This document shows, in pieces, positions 1 through 5,458 of a stretch of 5,650 bases of DNA. The notes beneath the pieces were generated by a model. The model saw only the letters and a program-made list of their open reading frames with translations. It made no database searches and was not told the origin of the DNA. The translations under genes were made by a program, and so were the position numbers. Source of the stretch: Betaproteobacteria bacterium (GTDB lineage Bacteria > Pseudomonadota > Gammaproteobacteria > Burkholderiales > CANMPU01); contig CANMPU010000082.1 in NCBI GenBank assembly GCA_947499755.1, positions 1 to 5,650 of the forward strand, read 5' to 3'. Positions within the stretch are counted from its first letter, which is position 1. Each line of letters starts with the position of its first letter.

Positions 1-902
1 TCATGCACGACCACGCCAGCGCCGTGTTCTATTTTCCCGATAAGTGTCAAGGGCACATCAAGTTTAGCTGACAGCATTTTGATGTGATCTCGATTTTTCT
101 CAGCAGCAGTAAAGCAAAGTTCATAGTCATCACCGCCGGCGAGAAGTGCATGGCGCGCGACGGCGTTCTCCATACGCTTTGCGACGATGTCTGTCTTAGG
201 GATTAAGCTCAACTCAATCAGCGCGCGCACTTGTGAGCGTTCGGCAATATGCCCTAGGTCCGCAACCAATCCGTCCGAAATATCGATCGCGCTCGTTGCG
301 ATAGTTCGTAACGCACCCCCTAGAAGAACGCGTGGCACCGGTGTATGTAATGCAGGCAAGCTCGCTACCACTTCGGGGATGTCAAGTTCAATTTTTTGTT
401 GCAAATGGGCAAGTACCAGCGCGGCATCTCCAAGATGCCCAGACACCCAAACATCATCATTTGCTTTTGCACCATCTCTACGTAATGCTTGGCCGACCGG
501 CACTTCACCCATAATTTGCACACAAATATTTAGCGGCCCGCGCGTCGTGTCACCGCCAATGAGGTCGACATCGTATTGCGTAGCCAATCGCATAAACCCT
601 TGCATAAACGCTTTAATCCAGTCGTCATCGGCATCGGGTAACGCGATGGCTAATGTCGCCCACTGTGGCGTCGCACCCATTGCCGCCATATCCGATAAAT
701 TCACCGCAAGCGCTTTGTGACCTAGTTTATATGGATCAGCATCGGGGAAAAAATGTCGGCCCGACACCAACATGTCAGTCGATACTGCTAGCGCCATGCC
801 ATCGCGTACTTGGAGTAGCGCAGCGTCATCACCCACACCCAATGTTGTATGCTTACTCGGGTAGGTGAAATATTGACGGATAAGATCAAATTCAGAGGGC
901 AT
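1..902 (-). CDS. thiL: Thiamine-monophosphate kinase ThiL (C-terminus cut by window edge)
   Basis: ThiL phosphorylates thiamine monophosphate to thiamine diphosphate with ATP, the last step of cofactor formation, in the cytosol. The 300 visible codons carry the expected AIRS/PurM-type kinase motifs in order: GDDAAL (residues 24-29), STDML (41-45), the HKALAVNLSDMAAMGA stretch (62-77), GGDTTRG (116-122) with its metal-binding Asp, DISDGL (207-212) and GGDDYEL (256-262). The Asp-rich loops that bind Mg-ATP are intact. E. coli ThiL is about 325 residues, so roughly 20-25 C-terminal residues are missing off the left edge. The ATG at 902 is firm: an in-frame TAA lies one codon upstream. No Shine-Dalgarno sequence precedes it. 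It is the last visible gene of the rib-nusB block, 86 bp after nusB, matching the common nusB-thiL order; pgpA often follows in this position in other Gammaproteobacteria. Confidence 0.96.
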   Translation of the reverse strand, partial: MPSEFDLIRQYFTYPSKHTTLGVGDDAALLQVRDGMALAVSTDMLVSGRHFFPDADPYKLGHKALAVNLSDMAAMGATPQWATLAIALPDADDDWIKAFMQGFMRLATQYDVDLIGGDTTRGPLNICVQIMGEVPVGQALRRDGAKANDDVWVSGHLGDAALVLAHLQQKIELDIPEVVASLPALHTPVPRVLLGGALRTIATSAIDISDGLVADLGHIAERSQVRALIELSLIPKTDIVAKRMENAVARHALLAGGDDYELCFTAAEKNRDHIKMLSAKLDVPLTLIGKIEHGAGVVVH

Positions 903-988
903 GTTTTAGATTGTAGCGCAGCAAAAACACTCCGGAGGATATCTATGAAAGACCATGACGAAAATACGCACCCGCAAACAACGGTAAG
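903..988 (-). other. nusB-thiL intergenic gap, weak promoter candidate
   Basis: This 86-bp gap is the only sizeable one in the minus-strand block. Read on the minus strand it contains TACAAT (915-910), a fair -10 hexamer ending 7 bases before the thiL ATG, but I see no convincing -35 element at 16-18 bp spacing. It also holds an 8-bp perfect palindrome CTCCGGAG (930-937). That palindrome cannot fold into a stable hairpin because it has no loop, so I do not call a terminator. thiL is probably reached by read-through from the upstream genes, with a possible extra start here. This is inference only. Confidence 0.25.
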
Positions 989-1435
989 CTATGCGCGGGC
1001 TTTCGCGTTTCTATTTTCGGAAAACTCCGCTTTTCTCAGTTCTTGGGCGAGCTTATCGAGCACACCATTCACGTACTTGTGTGCATCGGTTCCGCTAAAA
1101 GTCTTAGCGATTTCTACCGCCTCATTAATCACGACCTTGTAGGGTATCTCGAGATGCTTCTGCAATTCAAATGCAGCGATCAACAAGATTGCGCGCTCAA
1201 CAGGATTAACTTCGAGAATGGGACGGTCTAAATACGGCTGCAGATGAGCGCATAAATCTTCCGTGGTTTCAATGACACCCGATAACAATTCAATAAAATA
1301 CGCACTGTCGATCTTGCGGTAATCAGATCGCTCGCTAAGTTGTAATTGAATCACTTCTGCGGTATCGCCACCAAGCAGCCACTGATATAACCCTTGAAGC
1401 GCGAACTCTCGTGCACGTCGACGACTATTCCTCAT
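989..1435 (-). CDS. nusB: Transcription antitermination factor NusB
   Basis: NusB is a small all-helical RNA-binding protein. With NusE (ribosomal protein S10) it binds the boxA sequence of rRNA leaders and prevents early termination by RNA polymerase. The 148-residue product is of normal family length (about 140). It shows the basic N-terminal helix [15 protein letters not shown] (residues 5-19), the central [14 protein letters not shown] segment, and the conserved [15 protein letters not shown] followed by a [10 protein letters not shown] block near the C-terminus. The preferred start is the ATG at 1435; a TTG directly before it is a possible but less likely start. The first 11 bases overlap the end of ribH, which implies translational coupling, and a GAAG seven bases upstream may act as a weak ribosome site. 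The ribH-nusB order is very widely conserved in Proteobacteria. Confidence 0.96.
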   Translation of the reverse strand: MRNSRRRAREFALQGLYQWLLGGDTAEVIQLQLSERSDYRKIDSAYFIELLSGVIETTEDLCAHLQPYLDRPILEVNPVERAILLIAAFELQKHLEIPYKVVINEAVEIAKTFSGTDAHKYVNGVLDKLAQELRKAEFSENRNAKARA

Positions 1436-1904
1436 CAATCGTCTTCAATAAGTTGGCCATTTCGATTGCGACTTGCGCGGCTTCCATGCCCTTCGTGCTC
1501 ATGCGTTGTATTGCTTGATCATCGGTATAGGTGGTAAGAATGGCATTCGCGATTGGAATACCAAAATCAAGTTGCACTGCATTAATCCCGCTGGAGGCTT
1601 CGTTACACACAATTTCAAAGTGGTAGGTATCCCCTTTGACCACAGCGCCGAGTGCAACCAACGCGTCGTATCCTCCACTATTGGCAAGTTTTTGCAGCGC
1701 CAACGGTATCTCGAGCGCCCCGGGTACGGTTACTAATATCATGTCATTTTCGTCAACGCCACGTTTTACAAGTTCCGCGGTGCAGGCGCTAAGCAATCCT
1801 TCACCGATATCGATGTTGAAACGACTCATAACGATGGCAATGCGTAGCCCTTTACCGTCGAGGTTTTGTTCAATTTCTTTTATGTTATCGTATCGCGCTG
1901 CCAT
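1425..1904 (-). CDS. ribH: 6,7-dimethyl-8-ribityllumazine synthase
   Basis: RibH condenses 5-amino-6-ribitylaminouracil with 3,4-dihydroxy-2-butanone 4-phosphate to give the lumazine that riboflavin synthase uses; the family assembles as pentamers or 60-subunit shells. The 159-residue protein matches family length (E. coli 156). It shows the substrate-binding SRFN (residues 27-30), the [10 protein letters not shown] segment (61-70), and the [12 protein letters not shown] active-site loop (86-97), whose His95 corresponds to the catalytic histidine. The later [11 protein letters not shown] segment (124-134) fits the canonical phosphate-binding C-terminal region. The open frame extends to 1958, but the ATG at 1904 is chosen because it gives the family N-terminus and has a strong AGAGGA five bases upstream. 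ribE ends 13 bp before it and nusB overlaps its 3' end. Confidence 0.97.
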   Translation of the reverse strand: MAARYDNIKEIEQNLDGKGLRIAIVMSRFNIDIGEGLLSACTAELVKRGVDENDMILVTVPGALEIPLALQKLANSGGYDALVALGAVVKGDTYHFEIVCNEASSGINAVQLDFGIPIANAILTTYTDDQAIQRMSTKGMEAAQVAIEMANLLKTIDEE

Positions 1905-1909
1905 GATTG

Positions 1910-1915
1910 TCCTCT
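1910..1915 (-). promoter_or_regulatory. Strong Shine-Dalgarno site deciding the ribH start
   Basis: The minus strand reads AGAGGA, then CAATC, then ATG (1904). This close match to the anti-Shine-Dalgarno sequence at a five-base spacing selects 1904 over the upstream frame extension to 1958. It lies wholly in the 13-bp ribE-ribH gap and is the clearest ribosome site of any annotated gene in the window. Confidence 0.85.
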
Positions 1916-1917
1916 CG

Positions 1918-2517
1918 TTAAGCGTTGCTTGTTTGGTAGTTGAGGATTTGTTCCACATATCGCGCCATCATGTCCACTTCGATGTTCACCGTAGCGCCGG
2001 CTCTTAATATTTTGAGCGTTGTTACTTGTACCGTGTGGGGGATAAGGTTAGTGGTAAAATCGTCGCCGGAAATTTCATTCACGGTAAGACTAACGCCGTT
2101 TACCGTAACCGAGCCTTTGCGCGAAATATATTTAGTCAGAGTATGCGGCGCGCAGATGACTAAATGCCAACTTTCACCGATTTGTTGAAACGATATCACG
2201 TGACCCACACCATCCACGTGCCCACTCACCATGTGTCCACCGAGACGGTCCATTAAGCGCATCGCCTTTTCAAGATTTACTTTTTCTTGTTGCGAAAATC
2301 CAATTGAGCAACGTAATGTCTCTTGCGACACATCAGCCGTAAACGTATCGGGGGTGATAGCAACAGCGGTTAAACAAACGCCGTTTACCGCAACGCTATC
2401 TCCGACGTGTAGGTCGCTGGTATCAAGCTCTGGCGCATGCACGGTGATCTGCATGCCTTGCGCGAGCGTTTTGACTTTATCGATCTCGCCGATGGTTTGT
2501 ATTATGCCCGTGAACAT
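1918..2517 (-). CDS. ribE: Riboflavin synthase, alpha chain
   Basis: Riboflavin synthase (ribC in E. coli naming) dismutates two 6,7-dimethyl-8-ribityllumazine molecules into riboflavin plus 5-amino-6-ribitylaminouracil. The 199-residue protein has the expected two tandem lumazine-binding barrels. The first runs from the invariant MFTGI N-terminus through [13 protein letters not shown] (residues 38-50, with Ser41 and Cys48). The second starts near [11 protein letters not shown] (93-103) and repeats the pattern as [14 protein letters not shown] (134-147). This internal duplication is diagnostic. It is slightly shorter than E. coli RibE (213), with the difference at the C-terminus. The MFTGI start fixes the ATG at 2517; no good Shine-Dalgarno sequence precedes it. 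It lies 34 bp after ribD and 13 bp before ribH, whose product is its substrate supplier. ribBA, often placed between ribE and ribH, is absent. Confidence 0.97.
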   Translation of the reverse strand: MFTGIIQTIGEIDKVKTLAQGMQITVHAPELDTSDLHVGDSVAVNGVCLTAVAITPDTFTADVSQETLRCSIGFSQQEKVNLEKAMRLMDRLGGHMVSGHVDGVGHVISFQQIGESWHLVICAPHTLTKYISRKGSVTVNGVSLTVNEISGDDFTTNLIPHTVQVTTLKILRAGATVNIEVDMMARYVEQILNYQTSNA

Positions 2518-2551
2518 TTTATATACCGTTTAACTAAGTATTGTACGCGCA

Positions 2552-3646
2552 TCAAGATATGAAACGCGCAATAATGCGGAAGTCTTTACCAACGGCGCGG
2601 ACATCGTTTATTTTCAATTCGCGCCTATCTTTTAGCGCTGTTAATTCCGGAATATCAAACATCCCTCTTGCCGCGCTACCGAAAAGACTGGGCGCGACGT
2701 ATAAAACAAGTTCGTCTATTAAATTTGCTTGTAGTAACGCGCCATTGAGCTTAGTCCCCGCTTCCACATGTACTTCGTTAATTTCGCGACGCCCCAATTC
2801 TTGCATGAGTAATTCCAAATCTACGCGACCCGCTTTCGTTTTTTTTGCCATGATAATTTCAGCGCCACCCGCCTCTAATTGACGCGCTCTGTCAGGGTCG
2901 TTTTGGACCGTGACGACGATCACGCCGCCACCGCGCATAATTTTTGCAGATGGGTTTAAGTCTAAATTATTGTCGATAATAACGCGTAGCGGCTGGCGCG
3001 ACGATTCAACCTCGCGAACATTTAGCTGCGGGTTGTCCGCCAGCACTGTGCCGATGCCAGTGAGTATGGCACACGAGCGTGCACGAAAATGATGCCCATC
3101 GCGACGGGCCTCAGACCCGGTAATCCATTGGCTAGCGCCATTATTTAGCGCGGTCTTTCCATCTAAACTTGCAGCGATTTTCGTACGCACCCAAGGACGG
3201 CCACGCGTCATGCGTGAGACAAACCCAACATTGATTTCACGCGCCTCAGCTTCCAGAACGCCTACATCGGTTGCGATACTTGCATCCTGCAGCGCCTGCA
3301 GCCCCTGGCCGGAGACCAGTGGGTTGGGGTCTTGCAGCGCCGCGACGACGCGCGCGACGTTGGCATTAATCAACGCAGCGACACACGGTGGTGTACGTCC
3401 ATGATGGTTACATGGCTCTAACGATACATAGGCAGTGGCGCCTTGCGCTAATGCACCCGCTTCTTTAAGCGCGTAAATCTCGGCGTGGGGTTCGCCGGCG
3501 CGCTGGTGATATCCTTTCCCAACCACTTTCCCATCTCGAACAATAATGCAACCCACACGTGGATTAGGCGATGTGGTATATAACCCGCGCTCAGCGATGC
3601 GCAAGGCTTGCGCCATAAATCCATAATCTTCTGCTGTGAGGCTCAC
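2552..3646 (-). CDS. ribD: Bifunctional riboflavin deaminase/reductase RibD
   Basis: RibD performs the second and third steps of the pyrimidine branch of riboflavin synthesis: deamination of the diaminopyrimidinone, then NADPH-dependent reduction of the ribosyl side chain. The N-terminal cytidine-deaminase-like domain (about residues 1-145) shows SPNPRVG (26-32), the zinc ligand and proton-shuttle motif HAE (54-56), and [11 protein letters not shown] (78-88) supplying Cys79 and Cys88. The C-terminal dihydrofolate-reductase-like domain (about 150-364) shows [11 protein letters not shown] (156-166), [15 protein letters not shown] (197-211) and VEAGTKLNG (294-302). The 364-residue length is normal (E. 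coli 367), so both activities should be present. The start is GTG at 3646 and shares GTGA with the nrdR stop codon, a four-base overlap typical of coupled translation. The nrdR-ribD pairing is conserved across Gammaproteobacteria. Confidence 0.97.
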   Translation of the reverse strand: MSLTAEDYGFMAQALRIAERGLYTTSPNPRVGCIIVRDGKVVGKGYHQRAGEPHAEIYALKEAGALAQGATAYVSLEPCNHHGRTPPCVAALINANVARVVAALQDPNPLVSGQGLQALQDASIATDVGVLEAEAREINVGFVSRMTRGRPWVRTKIAASLDGKTALNNGASQWITGSEARRDGHHFRARSCAILTGIGTVLADNPQLNVREVESSRQPLRVIIDNNLDLNPSAKIMRGGGVIVVTVQNDPDRARQLEAGGAEIIMAKKTKAGRVDLELLMQELGRREINEVHVEAGTKLNGALLQANLIDELVLYVAPSLFGSAARGMFDIPELTALKDRRELKINDVRAVGKDFRIIARFIS

Positions 3647-4095
3647 TTTGTCTGGACTTCTTTTATCGCATCACGAAAATCTTGCACACCTTCAAATGCC
3701 CGATAGACCGATGCGAAACGAATATAGGCGACTTTATCCAGCTTAGAGAGTTCTTGCATGACCATTTCGCCGAGGCGGCGCGAGGGAATTTCACGCTTGC
3801 CCATGCCCAATATTTTTTGCGTAATACGACGAATCGCATTCTCGACTTTTTCCGTGGATACGGGACGCTTGTGCAGCGCGCGCATGAAACCGGTGCGTAA
3901 TTTTTCTTGGTCAAATTCTGTTCGACTGCCATCTTGTTTTACCACCTGTGGCATATGCAGCTCGACCGTCTCGTAAGTCGTAAAGCGTTTGTCGCAGACG
4001 GCACAACGCCGACGGCGGCGTATGCTTTCGCCTTCATTGATCACGCGCGAATCGACAACTTGAGTATCCGCTGCGGCGCAAAATGGGCATTTCAT
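3643..4095 (-). CDS. nrdR: Transcriptional repressor NrdR
   Basis: NrdR represses ribonucleotide reductase genes, sensing ATP/dATP through its nucleotide-binding cone and thereby linking dNTP levels to RNR expression. The 150-residue product matches family length (E. coli 149). It has an N-terminal zinc ribbon with CPFC (residues 3-6) and CAVC (31-34) joined by the DSRV and RRRRRC basic stretch, followed by an ATP-cone domain from about residue 49 ([12 protein letters not shown]) to about 139, ending in the conserved [12 protein letters not shown] segment. The ATG at 4095 gives the invariant MKCPFC N-terminus; only a weak GAGA lies upstream. It is the promoter-proximal gene of the minus-strand block and overlaps ribD by four bases. 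It faces away from lexA across a 115-bp shared region. No obvious NrdR box was seen in that region. Confidence 0.97.
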   Translation of the reverse strand: MKCPFCAAADTQVVDSRVINEGESIRRRRRCAVCDKRFTTYETVELHMPQVVKQDGSRTEFDQEKLRTGFMRALHKRPVSTEKVENAIRRITQKILGMGKREIPSRRLGEMVMQELSKLDKVAYIRFASVYRAFEGVQDFRDAIKEVQTK

Positions 4096-4121
4096 GAGAT
4101 TCTCACAACCAAGGGTTTGAT

Positions 4122-4134
4122 TTCTTATTAAGAA
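4122..4134. repeat. AT-rich perfect inverted repeat in the nrdR leader
   Basis: TTCTTA-T-TAAGAA is a perfect 6+1+6 inverted repeat in the nrdR-lexA intergenic region. It sits where the start of the nrdR transcript would be if the TATAAT at 4139-4134 (minus strand) is its -10 box. It could be an operator for a dimeric regulator, but short AT-rich palindromes also occur by chance. It does not resemble the NrdR box or the LexA box. Confidence 0.4.
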
Positions 4135-4139
4135 TTATA
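4134..4139 (-). promoter_or_regulatory. Candidate -10 box for nrdR and the rib block
   Basis: The minus strand has a consensus TATAAT here, 38 bp before the nrdR ATG, predicting a start near 4127 and a leader of about 32 bases. No good -35 hexamer lies at 16-18 bp spacing. A second hexamer TAAAAT (4157-4152 on the minus strand) is an alternative. A promoter somewhere in this gap is expected because the divergent lexA operon lies on the other side; which hexamer is used is uncertain. Confidence 0.4.
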
Positions 4140-4176
4140 TTTACTAGGGGCATTTTACCACGCCGCGAATACGGCC

Positions 4177-4204
4177 TTGCCAAATACCAAATACTGTATA
4201 TAAT
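4177..4204 (+). promoter_or_regulatory. lexA promoter predicting a leaderless mRNA
   Basis: TTGCCA (4177-4182, one mismatch to TTGACA), a 16-bp spacer and a perfect TATAAT (4199-4204) form a strong sigma-70-type promoter. With the usual six-base discriminator, position +1 falls at 4211, the A of the lexA ATG. The -10 box is embedded in the LexA operator, so LexA binding would directly block RNA polymerase. No other promoter-like element better explains lexA expression in this gap. Confidence 0.75.
4180..4193 (+). repeat. Tandem 2 x 7-bp repeat in the lexA promoter spacer
   Basis: CCAAATA occurs twice back to back (4180-4186 and 4187-4193), overlapping the end of the -35 box, filling most of the promoter spacer and running into the LexA operator. 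The copies are identical. It may be a simple slippage duplication; a change in copy number would alter the -35/-10 spacing. Confidence 0.6.
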
Positions 4205-4211
4205 AACAGTA
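4192..4211 (+). promoter_or_regulatory. LexA operator (SOS box)
   Basis: The core CTGT-ATATAATA-ACAG (4194-4209) is flanked by TA on both sides, giving a near-symmetric 20-bp site that matches the E. coli-type SOS box consensus (TACTGTATATATATACAGTA) with differences only in the AT-rich centre. It covers the lexA -10 box and its last base is the A of the lexA start codon. This supports autorepression of lexA and damage-inducible control of the imuA and imuB genes behind it. Only one box was found in the gap, whereas E. coli lexA has two. Confidence 0.95.
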
Positions 4212-4810
4212 TGGATGCTTTAACCACTAAACAAACTCAAGTCTTGGATTGGATTCGTGAATACTCCCGCGATACCGGTTTTCCACCTACTCGCGCCGAG
4301 ATTGCAACTGCGCTGGGGTTTCGCTCACCCAATGCAGCAGAAGATCACCTCAAGGCTTTAGCACGCAAAGGGGTTATAGAGCTCTTGCCTGGCGCATCTC
4401 GTGGCATTCGTTTCAAAAATGGCGTTGGTTTACCTATAGTGGGTCGGGTGGCGGCGGGCAGCCCTATTCTTTCAGAAGAATATATCGAATCGCGCGTGCA
4501 ACTCGATCATGCGCTATTTAAACCACGCGCTGATTATCTACTGCGTGTGCGCGGTACCAGCATGCGCGATGCAGGCATTTCAGATGGCGATCTGCTTGCC
4601 GTACATCGCACCCATGAAGCGCGTAACGGTCAAATCGTCGTCGCGCGTGTCAACGGTGAAGTCACAGTTAAACGCTTTAAAAAACGTGGGCATCAGGTGC
4701 AACTTATTCCAGAAAATCCAGAATTTAAAATTCTTTCTCTTGATATACGACATGATCAACTTGCCATTGAAGGCTTGGGGGTTGGCATTATTCGTAATGA
4801 CATAAAATGA
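4211..4810 (+). CDS. lexA: SOS repressor LexA
   Basis: LexA represses the SOS regulon and cleaves itself when RecA-ssDNA filaments form after DNA damage. The 199-residue protein closely matches E. coli LexA (202). The N-terminal winged-helix DNA-binding domain (about 1-65) includes [26 protein letters not shown], whose recognition-helix region ([13 protein letters not shown], 38-50) is nearly identical to E. coli; this agrees with the CTGT-N8-ACAG operator upstream. The C-terminal S24 peptidase domain has the Ala82-Gly83 cleavage site in GRVAAGSP, catalytic Ser117 in GTSMRD and Lys154 in VTVKR, so autocleavage should work. The ATG at 4211 aligns with the E. coli N-terminus. There is no Shine-Dalgarno sequence, because the operator occupies the space and the mRNA is predicted leaderless. 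imuA follows after 12 bp, so lexA is the first gene of a damage-inducible operon. Confidence 0.98.
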   Translation: MDALTTKQTQVLDWIREYSRDTGFPPTRAEIATALGFRSPNAAEDHLKALARKGVIELLPGASRGIRFKNGVGLPIVGRVAAGSPILSEEYIESRVQLDHALFKPRADYLLRVRGTSMRDAGISDGDLLAVHRTHEARNGQIVVARVNGEVTVKRFKKRGHQVQLIPENPEFKILSLDIRHDQLAIEGLGVGIIRNDIK

Positions 4811-4822
4811 TTGTTTGTTTCA

Positions 4823-5458
4823 ATGAACACCCCCTTAGAAGCATTATTACGTCATCCCAATATTTGGCTCGGCAACGAAATTGCTCAAGCAGTCGACAGC
4901 ATTCCCAGCGGATTTGCGCAACTGGATGCGGCTTTACCTGGAGGGGGCTGGCCACGAGGCGCGCTCACTGAAGTATTAACAGAGCAGCAAGGCATCGGCG
5001 AATTACGTTTATGCCTGCCCGCCTTATGCAAACTTTCCGCTACAAAATGTTGGTTGGTCTTTATTGCCGCGCCACATCTGCTCTACGCGCCTGCTCTGGC
5101 TAACCTAGGTGTCGATACTTCGCGTTGCATATTGGTCAATGCGCAATCAACGCTCGATAAATTTTGGGCAATGGAACAAGCGCTGCGCTCTGGAATTTGC
5201 GCTGCCGCTATATTGTGGTCACCAACAGCAAGTGATCGCTCTCTACGCCGATTACAGCTTGCTGCAGAGCAGGGAAAAAGTTGGGGGGTATTCTTTGGCC
5301 CTGCAGACAACAAAACTTCCCCCGCAGCCCTGCGCTTACACCTTTCCCATGCCCAACGCAAACTACGCGTCCGTATTCTTAAACGTCGCGGCAATTCACT
5401 GGCGACATCCTTATTCTTAGATATCCATCATGCTGTGGACAGCAATTTATTTTCCTGA
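4823..5458 (+). CDS. imuA: Translesion synthesis-associated protein ImuA
   Basis: ImuA is a RecA-like accessory factor of the ImuA-ImuB-DnaE2 mutasome, which carries out SOS mutagenesis in many bacteria lacking UmuDC (older annotations call it SulA-like). The 211-residue protein shows the family N-terminus LEALLRHPNIWLG (residues 5-17), IPSGFAQLDAALPGGGWPRGALTEVL (27-52), and GIGELRLCLPAL (57-68) where RecA has its Walker A loop. The GK[ST] lysine is missing there, as is usual for ImuA, so ATP hydrolysis of the RecA kind is not expected. A hydrophobic AAILW strand (128-132) and the basic LKRRGN segment (186-191) follow. I chose the ATG at 4823; a TTG at 4811, right after the lexA stop, is an alternative adding four residues. 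Neither has a Shine-Dalgarno sequence. It is 12 bp behind lexA and overlaps imuB, so it should be LexA-controlled. Confidence 0.92.
   Translation: MNTPLEALLRHPNIWLGNEIAQAVDSIPSGFAQLDAALPGGGWPRGALTEVLTEQQGIGELRLCLPALCKLSATKCWLVFIAAPHLLYAPALANLGVDTSRCILVNAQSTLDKFWAMEQALRSGICAAAILWSPTASDRSLRRLQLAAEQGKSWGVFFGPADNKTSPAALRLHLSHAQRKLRVRILKRRGNSLATSLFLDIHHAVDSNLFS

Noticed and set aside
187..720. 177-codon plus-strand open frame
   Set aside because: It lies antisense inside thiL, whose product has full family motifs; the frame's protein is low-complexity and resembles no family.
927..945. Terminator at the nusB-thiL gap (palindrome followed by T-run on the minus strand)
   Set aside because: CTCCGGAG has no loop and cannot form a stable hairpin; the following T-run alone is not a terminator.
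1905..1958. Longer ribH starting at 1958
   Set aside because: The extra 18 residues overlap the end of ribE, are not found in the family, and bypass the strong Shine-Dalgarno site before 1904.
1636..2007. 123-codon plus-strand open frame across ribH and ribE
   Set aside because: Antisense to two well-supported genes, with no ribosome site or recognisable domain.
2518..2551. FMN riboswitch upstream of ribE
   Set aside because: The ribD-ribE gap is only 34 bp, far too short for an RFN element, and none of its conserved helices is visible.
4141..4191. Second LexA box or an NrdR box upstream of the SOS box
   Set aside because: No other CTGT-N8-ACAG-like match and no sequence resembling the NrdR consensus was found in the gap.
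4811..4822. TTG at 4811 as the imuA start
   Set aside because: Possible, but ATG 4823 gives the usual family N-terminus and neither has a ribosome site; ATG preferred.
4807..4980. ATG overlapping the lexA stop (ATGA) as a coupled small gene
   Set aside because: The frame is out of phase with imuA, short, and buried in imuA coding sequence, so it is a shadow.
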